Source of the DNA: Alisma plantago-aquatica
Taxonomy: Eukaryota > Streptophyta > Magnoliopsida > Alismatales > Alismataceae
Direction of reading: 5' to 3'
NCBI GenBank assembly: GCA_963693085.1
Contig: OY856410.1
Location: 1,329,647,804-1,329,711,803 of the forward strand
Length of the DNA stretch: 64,000 nt
Positions 1 to 12,398 of the stretch are shown one piece after another; the first letter of the stretch is position 1, and every line of letters starts with the position of its first letter. The position numbers and the translations under genes were made by a program. The notes under the pieces are model-generated. The model did no database searches and was not told the DNA's origin. It saw only the letters and a program-made list of their open reading frames with translations.

Positions 1-479
1 CCTTTTAACCCCTATGCCTACCTAATTAGTTAAGTGTTTTCCCAAGGAACCTCTCATGATTCTTGGAGTGTAAGAAAAATGCTCATATGCTCATGTGCCT
101 TGATCACACACCAATTCCTATAAATAGGGACCCCAAGCCTTCAAAAAAGGGCCCATCTTCTTCCATGAAGTGCTGCCAAACTCAGCATCACTCTTCACCA
201 GTTGTGATGATAACAGTCCAAATCCACTGGTGTGATTCCTTAAATCATGTCATTGTGATAAGGAAAGTTGTATTATCCTTCCTTGCCACCATCACCACCA
301 TGTAGAGTGAAGATGAGGCCTACAATAAGATTCAATACCCCGCGACTACAATTTTGTTTTGTTTCCTCATTATTCCCCATTATGTCTATATACATATTTT
401 GTTTTCATTTGTCTATAGCCTACATGTTCAATAAATCATTTGATTCACTAGTTATCATGAGTTTCTAGAATCATTAACT
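1..479. other. no gene recognised, left edge
   Basis: AT-rich DNA with only two short open frames (63-305 and 268-468). They overlap in different frames and show no recognisable motif. Nothing here could be assigned to a repeat family. Confidence 0.5.
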
Positions 480-1080
480 TAGGCTGGAGTACTGGTAATT
501 GGGCAATCCCTGGTAATATTCATGGAGGAGATGATGTTCTACATATCCTTCAAAATCTGGCTGTTCCCAATGCAAATACTGAAGATTGTATTCTTGTTAA
601 TGGTAAGGTGTCCTTGTCACTGAAAGAGTGTTGGGACTTATGAAGGTCCAAGGCTCAAGTTCTAAACTGGACTGCTGATGTGTGGGTGTCCTTGATTCCT
701 AGGAATATCTCTATTTTCTTTTGGAAATGTTACCTTCAGCACTTACCTTCTCAGGACACTTTATAGAATTTTAACTTCCAGCTCCCTTCTGTTTGCTATC
801 TATGTTGGAAGCATGAAGAAGATGGACAACACCTCTTCTTTGATTGTTTCTATTGCACTGAGCATTGGTACTTCTTCAAGCTTAAGTATGGTCGTGCTCC
901 TTCATGTCTGTGATCCCAAAGGGGTTTGGACCCTGTGTATACGTGATGTCAATAGCATAAATAGATAGTTATAGTTTTCCTTTCTGTACAGTTGTTAGCT
1001 TCTTAGCTTGTAAAGAGTTAAACTCTGTTTTGGTGTTGTTTTTAATAAAGGAGGAGGAACTCATGGTTCAGTAAAAAAAA
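480..1080 (+). mobile_element. 5'-truncated LINE 3' end with zf-RVT and poly(A)
   Basis: Translation around 640-890 reads like the zinc-binding region (zf-RVT) that follows reverse transcriptase in plant LINEs: a W..W..IP...FFW block, an LPS.D.L-like block, then a C..C....E...HLFFDC pattern at about 785-860. The frame is broken by stops. The segment ends in an A-run at 1073-1080 just after an AATAAA-like stretch near 1043, which fits a LINE 3' end. No RT or endonuclease is present, so this is a 5'-truncated copy. The 5' boundary is approximate and no target duplication was found. Confidence 0.6.
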
Positions 1081-1225
1081 TGATACATCAAATTATAGAA
1101 AATACTAGTTTCTTCCTTGAAATTCACAAAGAAGGATTAGTGAACATTGGACCGATTGCAAAGATATAGGAAATGATCTCCTCTATTAGACTTCTTTTCA
1201 AGCTATCATATCTACCAGAATAAAG

Positions 1226-1819
1226 TTGGTTATGACAAGCAATAAAAGGTTAACTGATGTTATACAACTTTTTCTGAAAATATATAACATCGTTATATGT
1301 ACTTACACTTTGTTAATACTAATACTATGCAGTCTCTATCCACCCATAACAATCACTATGAATTGGGCCTCTATGTCAATGTTAACGTCCCCTATTGAAG
1401 AACAATTGGACATCATCCTAGATGATCGTTCCTTAAACCAATTGGTCATACCCAAACATTGGTGTTTTCTAAAAGGAAGACACTACATGCCTGGTAAAAT
1501 GACCCAAACTTTTGGCAATTATTCACATGTTATCGAGGTTGAGTATGATTTGGCGGGAAATCTTGTATCAAAATTCAGTTGGCATGATTGGATTGGAGAG
1601 ATGCATGTGGTTCGTGGCAACAGGCTTTTTCTCTGTCCAGTTGGCCATAATTCCATCAAAGTTTGGATAACCAACAGCAACTGCGAGACCCCCGATCATC
1701 TACTGCGGTATGAGCACACAGCGTCAGATATCATCTATGAGGAATCCGAATCTGAGGCCCCTGTCAGTTCAGATTCATCTAAATACAGTGAGGAGCTTCG
1801 TGAAACAACTTCATCATAA
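1226..1819 (+). CDS. hypothetical 197-aa protein, weak B3-like pattern
   Basis: Uninterrupted frame of 197 codons in a region of decayed transposons. Residues about 15-40 are hydrophobic. A second Met at about residue 45 (MNWAS) is a plausible alternative start that drops this stretch. The middle has the spacing of a plant B3 DNA-binding fold: an LVIPKHW strand, a V.VEYD strand, a W..W segment, and a final RLFLCPVG..S.KVWI block. The last 35 residues are rich in acidic residues and serine. I do not recognise the protein, and the B3 idea is inference from pattern only. It lies 465 bp upstream of a CACTA transposase gene and could be an element-borne or captured fragment rather than a host gene. 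Confidence 0.4.
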   Translation: MVMTSNKRLTDVIQLFLKIYNIVICTYTLLILILCSLYPPITITMNWASMSMLTSPIEEQLDIILDDRSLNQLVIPKHWCFLKGRHYMPGKMTQTFGNYSHVIEVEYDLAGNLVSKFSWHDWIGEMHVVRGNRLFLCPVGHNSIKVWITNSNCETPDHLLRYEHTASDIIYEESESEAPVSSDSSKYSEELRETTSS

Positions 1820-2283
1820 AAAAGACCACATTAAGTCGAATTAACAAATATAATTGATAAGACAAAAAATTTGTGTTTACACTTTTTGTCTAAAAGCAAT
1901 CAATACTCATAGCTGATTTCTATTATGAACTTCAGGAGAAGATTGCCACAATGATAAGTCCTCAAAGTTACTGATGCGGGACCATGTTGGTGTAGTATTT
2001 AGTTGTCTATCTATCTAGACTTGTCTGTATTAATAGTTTTTTTAATTATGCGCATGTTTAGGGGTACACCAACCCCTTTGTATAGGGGTACACCCCTGTG
2101 TGTGGATGTAAAAAGAGATTAATGAATGGAACTGAAAGTTGCTACATGAATGCTTATAACTGAAGTGTGTGTTCCCATGAATGTTCCCATTTTCATGATT
2201 TCACTAGTATTTTCTCATATTGTATAGTCTATTTTAATATGACATACTTACTCATATGGTATATGTTTTATTATTTTTATAGA
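1820..2283. other. non-coding, probably 5' flank of CACTA-1
   Basis: AT-rich stretch upstream of the transposase start. No CACTA terminal inverted repeat was found here, so the left end of CACTA-1 is not located. Confidence 0.35.
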
Positions 2284-5200
2284 ATGGATAAGTCTTAGAT
2301 AGCAGAGGATGACCGAACCAGCAGTAAATACTTATGTGGAGTATCTAAATTTTTGGATTTTGCTTTTGAACATTCATCGATTGGAGACAAGATTGTATGC
2401 CCATGTAGAAAGTGTGCTAATGTATACCAGGTCACCAGAAAGACTGTATTGAGCCATATACGGTGGCATGGCTTCTTACCAAGCTATATTTCTTGGGCTT
2501 TTCATGGTGAAGATGCCAATGTTCAAATGGATGCTCCTACTGATCAGGGAGATTTCCTTAATGTTGAAAATTTACAAGATATGTTGCATGATACTTTACT
2601 AAGTTTCAGTGAAGATGGAAATACAAAAGGAGTGGAGCCATCTAGTGATCAACATTTCAATACTGAAAAATTGTATATCTTTTGAAAGGATTCTAAAACA
2701 GAATTATATCCAGGGTGTAAGAAATATAGCAAACTTGCTTGCATCCTAGAATTCTATCACCTGGTTTGTCTTAATGGCTTGAGTAAGAAAGCATCATCTA
2801 TGTTTCTTACGTTCTTTAAGAAGATGCTGCCAGAAGGAGAACAGTTACCTAATTCTTTTTATGAGCTAAAAAAGACGATTACGGGGTTGGGCTTAGATTA
2901 TGTGAAGATTCATGTTTGTCCAAATGGTTGCATGTTGTTTTGGAAGGATTCTACTGATAAAGACGTTTGTGATACATGTGGAGCATCAAGATGGAAACCG
3001 ATTACAATCCCAGATGATGATGACGAGCTTGCAAAAAAACCCAAGAGAATACCTATCAAAGTGCTCAGACACTTTCCACTTATACCCTGCCTAATACGGT
3101 TATTCATGTCATCAAAAACCTCATCCTTAATGAGGTGGCATGTAGAAGAATATGAAAAAGATGACAAGTTAAGACACCCGGTTGATTCACCTGTTTGGAA
3201 AACATTTGATGTGATGCATCCAGAATTTGCTACAGACGCTAGAAACCTTCGATTGGGACTTGCAACTGACGAATTTAATCCTTTTGGGACAATGAGTACT
3301 TCTTACAGTACATGGCCTGTTGTGATTATTCCATATAATTTACCTCCTTGGTTGTGCATGAAGCAACCATATTTTATGTTGTCCCTACTCATTCCTGGAC
3401 CAGCTTCACCCGAAAATATAGATGTGTACTTGCGTCCATTGATTGATGAGTTGAAAGAACTATGGGATACTGGTGTACATACATATGACACTGGAACCAA
3501 GGAATTCTTTCAGATGTGTGCTTCTTTATTATGGACAATTAGTGATTTTCCAGGATATGCACATCTATGTGGTTGGAGTACTAAAGGCTACAAAGCATGT
3601 CCCTATTGTAATAAAGATATGTCTCACATTGGTTGCCACATAGCCGTAAAGTTTGCTACAAAGGACATCGTAGGTTTTTGCCAACTAGCCACAGATTCTA
3701 AAAAGAAGCAAAGGCATTTGACAGTGAGTAAGAATTTAGGTGTCCACCTAAACCTCCTTCTGGAGCTCAAATCTTGTCACAATTGGAGGACGGAACAACT
3801 GTAATTGGTAAGAAAAGGCCAAGAGGTAAGGATTCAACACACAATTAGGAAAGGAAAAGCATATTTTTTGAGCTACCATATTGGAAAACTAACATTGTAA
3901 GGCACAATCTCGATGTCATGCACATTGAGAAGAATATATGTGAGAGTATTGTTGGAACATTGCTAGGTTTGAAGGATAAAAGTAAGGACAACTTGAATGC
4001 AAGGAAGGATTTGGAGGATATGGGAATCAAATTTCCGCTTCATCCAAAAATTGTTGGTAAATATACCATCCTACCTCCAGCTTGCTATACAATGAGAAAA
4101 GATGAAAAAATATTATTTTGCAACCTCCTAAAATCTGTCAATGTTCCAGATGGGTATGCGTCTAATATATCTAGATGTGCACGACCGAAGGATCAGAAGA
4201 TGCTACCAATGAAAAGTCACGATTATCACGTGCTGATGCAACAGCTTTTGCCATTAGCTGTCACTGTGTCCTTGCCCAGTAAGAATGCTAAGTCATGTAT
4301 TATTAATCTTTTTCGCTATTTTCAAAGGTTGTGCACTAAAGTCATAGATCCAATTGATTTTTCTACATTGGGAAATGCAATAGCTGTTACACTTTGTGAG
4401 ATGGAGAAGATATTCCCTCCATGTTTTTTTGACATAATGGTGCATCTATCAGTCCATCTCTCTTATGAAGCTAAGATAGCCGACCCTGTTCAGTATCGTT
4501 GGATGTATCCATTTGAAAGGTAACATTTCACACGTCGTGATGAGTTTACCTATTGGAATGTAATTTATCATAATATTTTCCTCAACTTTGTTTTCAGGTA
4601 TCTGATGACCCTAAAATGATATGTTCGTAATAAAAGATATCTAGAAGGGTCAATAGCAGAAGGATATATAGCTGAAGAGTGTCTAATTTTTTGTTAAAGA
4701 TACTTGGATGGAGTTGAAACAAAGTTAAACCGGCCAAATAGAAATGATACTGATGAAGCAAATTTGGAAAACGAGCCAACACTTGACAGTGATGATTGGT
4801 CTATTTTCTCGACAGTAGGTCGTGGTGTTGGTAAAATGGTAACATGTGTCTTGTACGAACATACATTGAAACAAGCCCATAAGTATGTACTATTCAATTG
4901 TGAAGCAATTGAACCCTACATTAAGTAAGTTAGTTTCAACTGTCTTCTATTAATAAAATTCTATAACATATTCCAATAACATATTGCACATATTTTGTAT
5001 TCAGGATGCACTATGATATCATTAGGCAAAAACATCCTCAAAAGTCCTTAAAGGAGGTTCAGAGAATACATAGTAACTCATTTGATGGATGGTTTAAGGA
5101 GCATGTAAGTTTAGTTGTTGTAATTAAATTAGTTATGCTTCATGAATAAAGTCTAACAAACTTTTCTTTTGTTAGATTGAGACACTCCTAAGAACAAATA

Positions 5201-5900
5201 TGGTAGATGATAAAATCAAGTTTCTTTCTCAAGTCCACATCAACTGGCCATTAAGTACAAGGGCTATGTTGTCAATGGTCACAGATTTCATACCAAGGCA
5301 AAAGATGCAAATCGAACAATACAAAATAGTGGAGTCTTTCTGGTAGCTAAGACTGATTGTTATTCTAAAACCATTGACCACAATTCAATTACTAGAGATG
5401 TAACCTACTATGGTGTTTTGAAGGATGTTATTGTGCTCAATTATTATGAACACTTTAAGGTGACATTATTTAAGTGTGATTGGGTGGACGTATACTCAAC
5501 GAGGGGAATAAAGCATGATGAACATGGGTTGACTCTTGTTAATTTGAGATGCTTTCAAACTACAGGAGAACCATTTGTAGTGGAATCTCAAGTTGGACAA
5601 GTATTTTATGTAGAAGATGTCACTGCAAAAGGGTGGCATTTTGCTGTAAAGATTGCCCCACGGGATATGTTCAACATGGAAGAACAATCTTGTATTGAGA
5701 ATGTTGAAACCTATGTGCAAGGTGAAACTGGAGATGGGCCATCAATGACATCAAAGGATGGAGATACTGATTGTGACATAGTTAGATTGAATATGGAAGG
5801 AATTACTGTTGCTAGTTCAACAACTAAAAAAGACCAATCCTGAATTCAGCAGGATGATGAAAGTGTATCTCAAAGTGATGATGATGACTGTTTTGAATGA
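2284..5900 (+). pseudogene. TNP2-like CACTA transposase, decayed
   Basis: The transposase that cuts CACTA element ends. It opens with the transposase-associated domain (MDKS.I start, FLDFAF, CPC.KC.N, H....GF...Y..W..HGE) at 2284-2520. The tnp2 catalytic region follows at 2690-4523 (YPGCKK, CLNG.S, FPGYAHLCGWSTKG, HNLDVMHIEKN), with its C-terminal part (YPFER) reaching a likely 78-bp intron at 4520-4597. A segment with EGSIAEGYIAEECL comes next, then a DUF4216-like domain at 5400-5680 (YYGVL, FKCDW, GQVFYVED..W). The acidic tail ends at the TGA at 5898. Lesions seen: TAG at 2296 where Trp is expected, TGA at 2683, a frameshift near 3740, TAG near 3847, and stops near 4617 and 4696. A further intron lies at about 4925-5003. 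Confidence 0.88.
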
Positions 5901-6392
5901 GAAGATTACAAAATAGCATCCCATGTTTCTTTTTGTTTGTCATTAATAATTGAATTAAATAAGCCTTTTTTTGGCTCAATGTATCTCTTTAATTTTCTGT
6001 CTCAAATTGTGCTCGAGCTAGGTGTATCAATTTTGCATGTCTGACATTATTCTTATTCATATTTATCATTGTCTCTACTGTTGTTTATAATTATATTTGC
6101 TTAAATATTTGAGTTTCATTTTCAAATATTATTAATAAAATTGTTATTATTTTGTTCAATATTTTTTATAAATGTGACCATTTTTATGTGACTTGATATA
6201 CTCAAGATGAGAGAACAGTACAGTGACAACAACCATAACATGACAGCCGCAAGCAATGATAAGAACAACAACAATGACTCATGTATGGTGACTCATTTGC
6301 CTAGCATTACTCGACATGCTTGTTGGCAATCTTTGAACATGTCAACCTCAAATCGCTCCAAAAAAATTTTAAGCTTCCCTTCCAACTAAAAT

Positions 6393-7026
6393 TCGTAATG
6401 ATAGAGCAAACAAATTCAATAAAACTACTGCTGGCTCTGCAAAAAATGCCCAATCAGCCACGTCTCCCCAAGACTCTAATATGGCAAAAAATGCCCAACC
6501 TTCTGATGGGCTAGGTAATCATTTCATTCATATCATTGTATTTATAGTGCTGCGTTTAATCATATATAATTATGCATATATTTATTTTATCCTTTATGAA
6601 TGAATACTTAGGTCAAAAACATCGAGCAAACAAATTCAATAAAACTGCTGCTAGCTCTGCCAAAAATGCCCAATCAGCCACATCTCCCCAAGACTCTCAA
6701 ACATGCACAACTGAAAAGGAGATGGGAACAAGGTTCCAAAATCAGCAAAATAAAGAAAGTGGCGATAAAGTTACAAGATCAAGAATTTTACAGCTACCCC
6801 GTGTGCCTAATGTCAATGCTTCCATGTCTATTCATTCAAGATTTGTAGAGAATGGAGCTTCCAGTAACCAAAATAGCAATGTATTTGCTAATAACATGGA
6901 CCAAAATAACATCTTTGATCACCATGTTGAGTCATTGAATGTTACAACAACACCTTCTGATGGGCTAGGTAATCATTTCATTCATATCATTGTATTTATA
7001 GTGTTGCATTTAATCATATATAATTA

Positions 7027-7078
<52 letters not shown>

Positions 7079-7110
7079 CCTTTATGAATGAATGCTTAGG
7101 TCAAAAACAT
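6393..7110 (+). repeat. internal duplication of TNP1 N-terminal exon and intron
   Basis: The stretch 6400-6620 (coding for FNKT.A.SAKNAQSATSPQDS, then an intron-like run beginning GATGGGCTAGGTAATCATTT and ending CTTAGGTCAAAAACATCGAGC) recurs at 6625-7110. The second copy carries extra sequence between the exon part and the intron part, and its intron holds an expanded TA run. Both copies keep a potential GT donor and AG acceptor, so alternate splicing could once have been possible. Confidence 0.7.
7029..7076. repeat. (TA)n microsatellite
   Basis: About 23 uninterrupted TA units inside an intron of the TNP1-like gene. The corresponding place in the upstream duplicate (about 6577-6590) has only a short TA-like run, so the expansion came after the duplication. 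Confidence 0.9.
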
Positions 7111-8880
7111 CGAGCACGTGGCCGAACACAATGTTTGAAAGTTTGGAAAAGAAAGCCCGACGATCCAATTCCCATTGAGAAAAATCAATTTGGACAACCA
7201 GTAGGTGAAAACCAAAGTAACTTATCAAGTTTTCTGACAACCATTGCAAGAGATCCCCATCTTTGTCCACTAAACTATGAGGATTGGAGAAAATTTCCAG
7301 CCAATAAAAAAGATTCTATATGGAATTTTTTGAAGGTATATTATTAAATTTTATTTTTAAATGGTTAAATGAAGCATCTAATTGATATCCTTTATGTCGG
7401 TAGAGTAAATTCACAATGGATTCAGATCTGAAGGAGTCGACAATGAAGAGACTAGGAAAGAAATGGAAGGACCACAAGTGTGAGTTAAGGAGACTATACT
7501 TCGTAGAAGATAGTCCATACGAACAACAACTTGAACAAGTTGTTCCCCCCGTGGACAAGTCACATTGGAAATTTCTTGTCAATTATTGGAGGAGTAATAA
7601 AGGAAAGGTAATATTATTTTTTCTATTTGTTGATACTTACAGTACCGCATAGATAATTACTATGCACAATACTGCAATGTTTTCCACAGAGGAAGTCTAT
7701 AACTAACAAGACAAGCAGAAAATTTCAAAAGGTTAGCCACACAACAGGAACCAAGTCGTTTGCATGTCTGAAATATGATGTGAGTTAGTAATTTTTGTGA
7801 TCCCTTTAGATAATTTGATGGCATCCGTTAATTTGATGTTTACAATAACCTTGTTTAAATGATAAAGATGGAGAAGGAAATTGGCGGAGAAGTGATCCCA
7901 TAATCTTTTTTGAGAAAACTCATCGTAAAAAAGATGGGAGCATAGTTGATGTTGAATCCACCAAAATTTTGGTACAACACATAATATCCTATAGTATTAT
8001 GTTACATTTATTAATTTCTTAGAGGTATATATGTGGTATAAGTTGCATCTCGTATGATTTGTTGTATGTAGGAAAAATTTTATGAGGTAGGAGAAGAGCT
8101 GCGAAGAAAACAACCTGATGTTACTTCAGATGAAATTTATAGGAATGTTATGGGAGAAGAGAGACCATGATATGTTCGTGGTTATGGACTTGGACCATCA
8201 CCTTCTGATATCTGGGGCAAGAAATGTAAATCCCGAGAAGCTGAAGAAGCACAAAGGAAGCATTTCCAGGATAAGCTTGAAGAACAATGGTTGGAATTTG
8301 ATGCAAAACTTCAACAACAAAAGGATGAATTCAACCAAAAATTAGAGGAGTTACTTGCCGTAACTAGAGCAGGAAACAATCAAGCACAGCATGTTGGCAC
8401 TGGCCAAGTATGAATATTTTTTATACAAGATGTGTGGTATCAATTATTTTCCATGTTGACTTTTATGGACTTATGAAAAAAATAAAATAATTGTGCAGAC
8501 AAACTTATCAATGCAAACTCCACTCCATATAAGACATTCATCATTTCAGAAGGGACAAGTATGTTTGTATTACTGTGAATTGCACTTCATTTTACATTTA
8601 TATAAATTTGTTATGTCAACTGTATTTTTTTTGTAGGATGTGTATCTGTTGAGTTTTACAGATCCAGATGCTAGAGTTGCATTCGGTCGAGTCTCTGAGG
8701 TTGACCCCATGAAAAGGGTGGGAGGTGCAATTTTAGGCTCATCATTTGTTGTTGTTTATGTAGAGGTTGCTTTGTTGGGCAACGATCCTCTAGTTAGACC
8801 TTATGATCAATATCAATCTGTTGATGATGCATTTGGCAACGTCATAGCATGGCCAAAAACACATATGTTTCCGAGGTGAG

Positions 8881-9656
8881 CATAAAGTATTGCTTACACT
8901 GTTACATAATTGAAAACAAAAGTAGTATCTAAAGTCGTTTCCATTTGTTGCAGGACATGAATTTTAAATTTAATTGCATTCTTGGATACTATCTAAAGAG
9001 AGGAGAGCTATAGTTGTTCTTATGTAATCCACTTTGTTATTTGTACATGCCGACCCAAAGTAATGGTGTCATGTCCATTGTCATAGACAACGTTGCCAAA
9101 TAACAATCCTATTTTGTTTTGTCCTACTTTTAATTTTGTTATGGAGAATCTAAGTATTATGGATGATAGACACATTATGATTGGTTTGTGGTTTTTAGCT
9201 ATGAGCAGTGATTTAGATTCTTGTTTGTGGGTACGGATGAGGTGTGTTACTTGTACGAGTGTTGTTCTATTTTCTCACTGTGTTGTTTTTTAATGTTTAT
9301 TATTGGTACTAAGTATAATATAGCCTGGTGTTTTTGCATTTTGCAGAGGCACACTAAGTCATTGTCAACATTTCAGAGGTCTGCTCTAGTTGAGAAGTCT
9401 AGGCAGAAGCCTCAAGAAAGAATATATGGGTGTTCTTAGTAATGTGGGTTCCTCCTTGTTCCCTTAATTGTTAAAACAACATTTGTATATTTGTCTTTTT
9501 TCCTTTACCCCCTCCATCTAAAATAATACCCTTTCTGTAACATGTGGTTGTGATGCAGGCCCTAAAAGCCAATAACTATGGTAATGATCCTCTACTAACT
9601 GCACCTCTGTACTTGGAGATTAATTAAAGGCCTATCTCGAGAGCTGACAACCTCTG
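8881..9656. other. 3' region of CACTA-1, no gene recognised
   Basis: AT-rich DNA after the TNP1 stop. A segment at 8975-9040 (TTCTTGGATACTATC ... TTATGTAATCCACTTTG) is repeated imperfectly at 10280-10330, so part of this tail is duplicated. No terminal CACTA motif was found. Confidence 0.4.
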
Positions 9657-10076
9657 TATTGATGGCTTGTCCGACTGCCCAGGGCTACCATGGGACGCAT
9701 CCATTCCTAATATAATAGTTGGCACTTTGGAGATCTTTGGCATGGATGGAGGATGCTCAACTGTGGTGAACTTCTCTATGCAATGTGACACCCGTAGGCA
9801 TATTCAGGATATCATTCGATGTGGAAACATGAAGGGCATTGTAAGTAAAATCTTTTAATGTATTTCGTTTAAATTAGTTAAACAAAATACATAAAAAATT
9901 TTGCTGACAACACACTTAATGTTTCCACAACAAATGAGATCATGAATAAGCCTGTAGAGAAGTTCACCATAGCTGAGCATCCTCCATCCATGCCAAAGAT
10001 CTCCTAAGAGCCAACTATTATACTAGGAAAGGATGCATCCCATGGTATCCCTGGGCAGTCGGACAAGCCATCAATA
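9657..10076. repeat. long inverted repeat (about 120-bp arms)
   Basis: The left arm at 9657-9780 and the right arm at 9955-10076 are near-complementary over about 120 bp, with roughly ten mismatches by eye, and are separated by 174 bp. Both arms contain the TGGCTTGTCCGACTGCCCAG / CTGGGCAGTCGGACAAGCCA pair. The left arm and spacer sit in a 63-codon open frame (9667-9858), suggesting an inverted duplication of a once-coding segment. A transcript through it would fold into a long hairpin. Confidence 0.8.
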
Positions 10077-12398
10077 GATGATGCAAGTTTTTAATTTTGA
10101 CTACTTAGCATATGTATGGGTTTTTGAATGCTTAAGAGATACAAGTTAACTAAAACCTAACCATAATTTAAGAGTTAGGTACATTTTTCACTTTTTCCTT
10201 TGTCATCCATGAAGTTATTTTATTTTGGTGTCCTTCAGTGTCATTAAGCTAACACAAAATCATCATGCTATAGTATGCATTCTTGGATACTATCACTTTG
10301 GAATAGTTGTTTTTATGTAATCCACTTTGGAATTGGAGGCTGATCTTTACCCCTTTGTGTTACAGTTCTATCTTTATGTTGGAAAGGGACATGTATACAT
10401 GTTCATTTTTGTGAAGATCGAGCTGCATTTAATTTCAAAGACTCCTTTTGTTGAATGCATGTCTGAAGCTTTCCATGGGCATGACAGACATTCTATTGAT
10501 GCTAAGTGTGCACAAAGATGGTATGATACTAACTTATAATGATACATAACATACAAGTGAACCAGAAGTTACCATCATTATTTCTTCCCATGCTTTAGTG
10601 CTTCTATGCCCATCAATCGATTTTTAATGATACCAAACTTATTTACATATCATTTCAGTTTCCATTGGAGAATCTTAGAGTGGAGAAAAATGTGTTGAGT
10701 GCTCAATTAGAAGAGAAGGATGAGCTGAAGAGGGAAGGTTATTCAACATGTCACTCTGTAAGTGTAATTGTAATTTTTTATAAATTGCCTTCAAGTGACC
10801 ACTCGAGCTGTTGTGATAGTTGAATAATCACATGTGTTTTTGCATATGCTAGATTTTGTTGGAGGTCCATCTGTCTATGAGGCTTGCACCATTAGGGGTG
10901 ACAAGGCTTCCTCTGTATATAATATGAATTGTGCATGCTCTATTTTGCATCTACTTTAAGCCAAATATGGCCAAAAGCCCTGCAGTTCTGCATTCCTATC
11001 CCTGATCTCTTTCCGATTAACACACATAACTCCAAAGGTGCACCCAAAGTGGTGGATTGAGGAAAATACAAACTTTCCAGGCCTTTTTATGTATAGTTAC
11101 TTTCATGTTCTTGAACTGGACATGATCAGGTTAGAAGTGGAGCCAACCAAAACCAAACTAGTTTTTCGCTATAGGGAGGACTATAGTGTCTGAATACAAT
11201 CCAAGACAACCTAGTTGCAGCCGTCAAATATGTGAGATAATGACTGGTTTATAGGTCAGATGGTGGAATTTCCTTCTGCATTGAAGGAAGCATTGCACTT
11301 TGTACAATGAGCTGTGGCAGCCACATCTTTGGCTAATAACTACATGCTTCTGAGGAGTATGCTCGGCTTCCCTGTAGGACAAGCATATATGTTTGGTGCA
11401 CATCTTTTCTACATCTCTGTTTAATAATTAACTCATGAATTTACCATTGCATATTCCACACATTTTTTGTAGAGCAGGAACCATTATTTACCTTGTTATG
11501 ATGTCTCATTCTTCACATTTCTTCATACATATTGCCAAGGGAATTTCATCTACTGGGGAGTTTTTGTATTGTTCTCTGTTGAATAAGCAAACATCACTCA
11601 TAATTATTGAAGTTAGTTCTCTTATTGCTTTGATAGAGATGGAATGTAAATTTCTTTTTAATTTGATGAATAAGCAAACATGAACATTGCTTTGATAGAG
11701 ATGGAATGTAAATTTCTTTTTAATTTGATGAACGAATGTACTGTCAGTTAGTCTATTGGTGGATTCGACATGGATGTTGCAGATACTCTGTATTAGGCCA
11801 CTTGGTGGATTCAACCTGGATGTTGAGTAATGTTGCATATGTATTGACTATGGATATGTTTGGACCTATTGTTGATAATGTAGGTGGCATTGTTGAGATG
11901 AGTCAGCAGGTAAATTATTTGCTTCTACAAGGATCATCACATTTGTTTCTACACATCTATTAATTGAGCATATGTGGTATATTTTTGTGTTAGTGGTGTG
12001 ATTATCAATAGATTTGTACTGTTCAAGGATGGTTGTAGCGAGTGAAAATACCTCTTGATGATGTGAATGAAGCTCAAGAATGAGAATGGGGGATGGCTGA
12101 GCCCAATAGTTTGATCTATAGGTATGGATTTTTTTTGTTTATTTCCTATACATGGTGCTAAATGTGATAATCTTGAAATTGATAGTGGTGGTTTGATGTT
12201 GTAGGCTCTAATGGATTTGTAGGATGAAAATGAGCTAGTTTTTGAGAATGGCTGCTTGTTTATCTGTAATCTACCCTTTACTACCATGCAAGAATGAAAT
12301 CTGGGGGGCTAACTACTATTGAGCTCCCTGATAAGCAAAAGTCATTCCAATCAGCAGAGGTATCTTCATGTGCTAGATCCCTTCTTTTTTGCTGCATT
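10077..12398. other. no intact gene; one coding-like remnant
   Basis: Mostly AT-rich spacer. Between about 11030 and 11420 several frames read like decayed protein (WWIEENTNFPGLF, then further on ATSLANNYMLLRSMLGFPVG), interrupted by stops and frameshifts. I cannot name the family. Nothing else could be supported apart from the direct repeat at 11625-11734. Confidence 0.4.
11625..11734. repeat. direct repeat, two 46-bp copies
   Basis: The sequence beginning TTGCTTTGATAGAGATGGAA and ending TTTTTAATTTGATGAA occurs at 11625-11670 and again at 11689-11734, essentially identical. This points to a recent local tandem duplication. Confidence 0.85.

Larger units (their letters stand above)
6207..8878 (+). 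pseudogene. TNP1-like gene (Transposase_24 type), decayed
   Basis: Second CACTA gene; its family binds subterminal repeats. An Asn/Thr-rich N-terminus (6207-6960) precedes the conserved region. Likely exons are 7100-7335 (RGRT...VWKRK, FGQPVGEN, W..FPANKKDSIW), 7404-7607 (KKWKDHKCELRRLYF), 7690-7779 (TNKTSRKFQ, HTTGTKSFA) and about 7868-7970 (KTHRKKDGSIVDVES). Another at about 8071-8410 has RRKQPDVTSDEIY and a Gln/Glu/Lys-rich coiled coil, and the last at about 8637-8878 has FTDPDARVAFGRV and DAFGNVIAWP. Introns have GT..AG borders. One in-frame stop lies near 8168. The N-terminal exon and intron have been duplicated (see 6393-7110). Confidence 0.8.
2284..8880 (+). mobile_element. CACTA/EnSpm transposon 1 (coding core)
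   Basis: Two genes in the order usual for plant CACTA elements: a TNP2-like transposase (2284-5900) followed by a TNP1-like gene (6207-8878), both on the plus strand and both with introns. Every large domain is still recognisable, but both genes contain stops and frameshifts, so the copy looks non-functional. The coordinates cover the coding core only. I could not find CACTA-type termini on either side. Confidence 0.85.
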
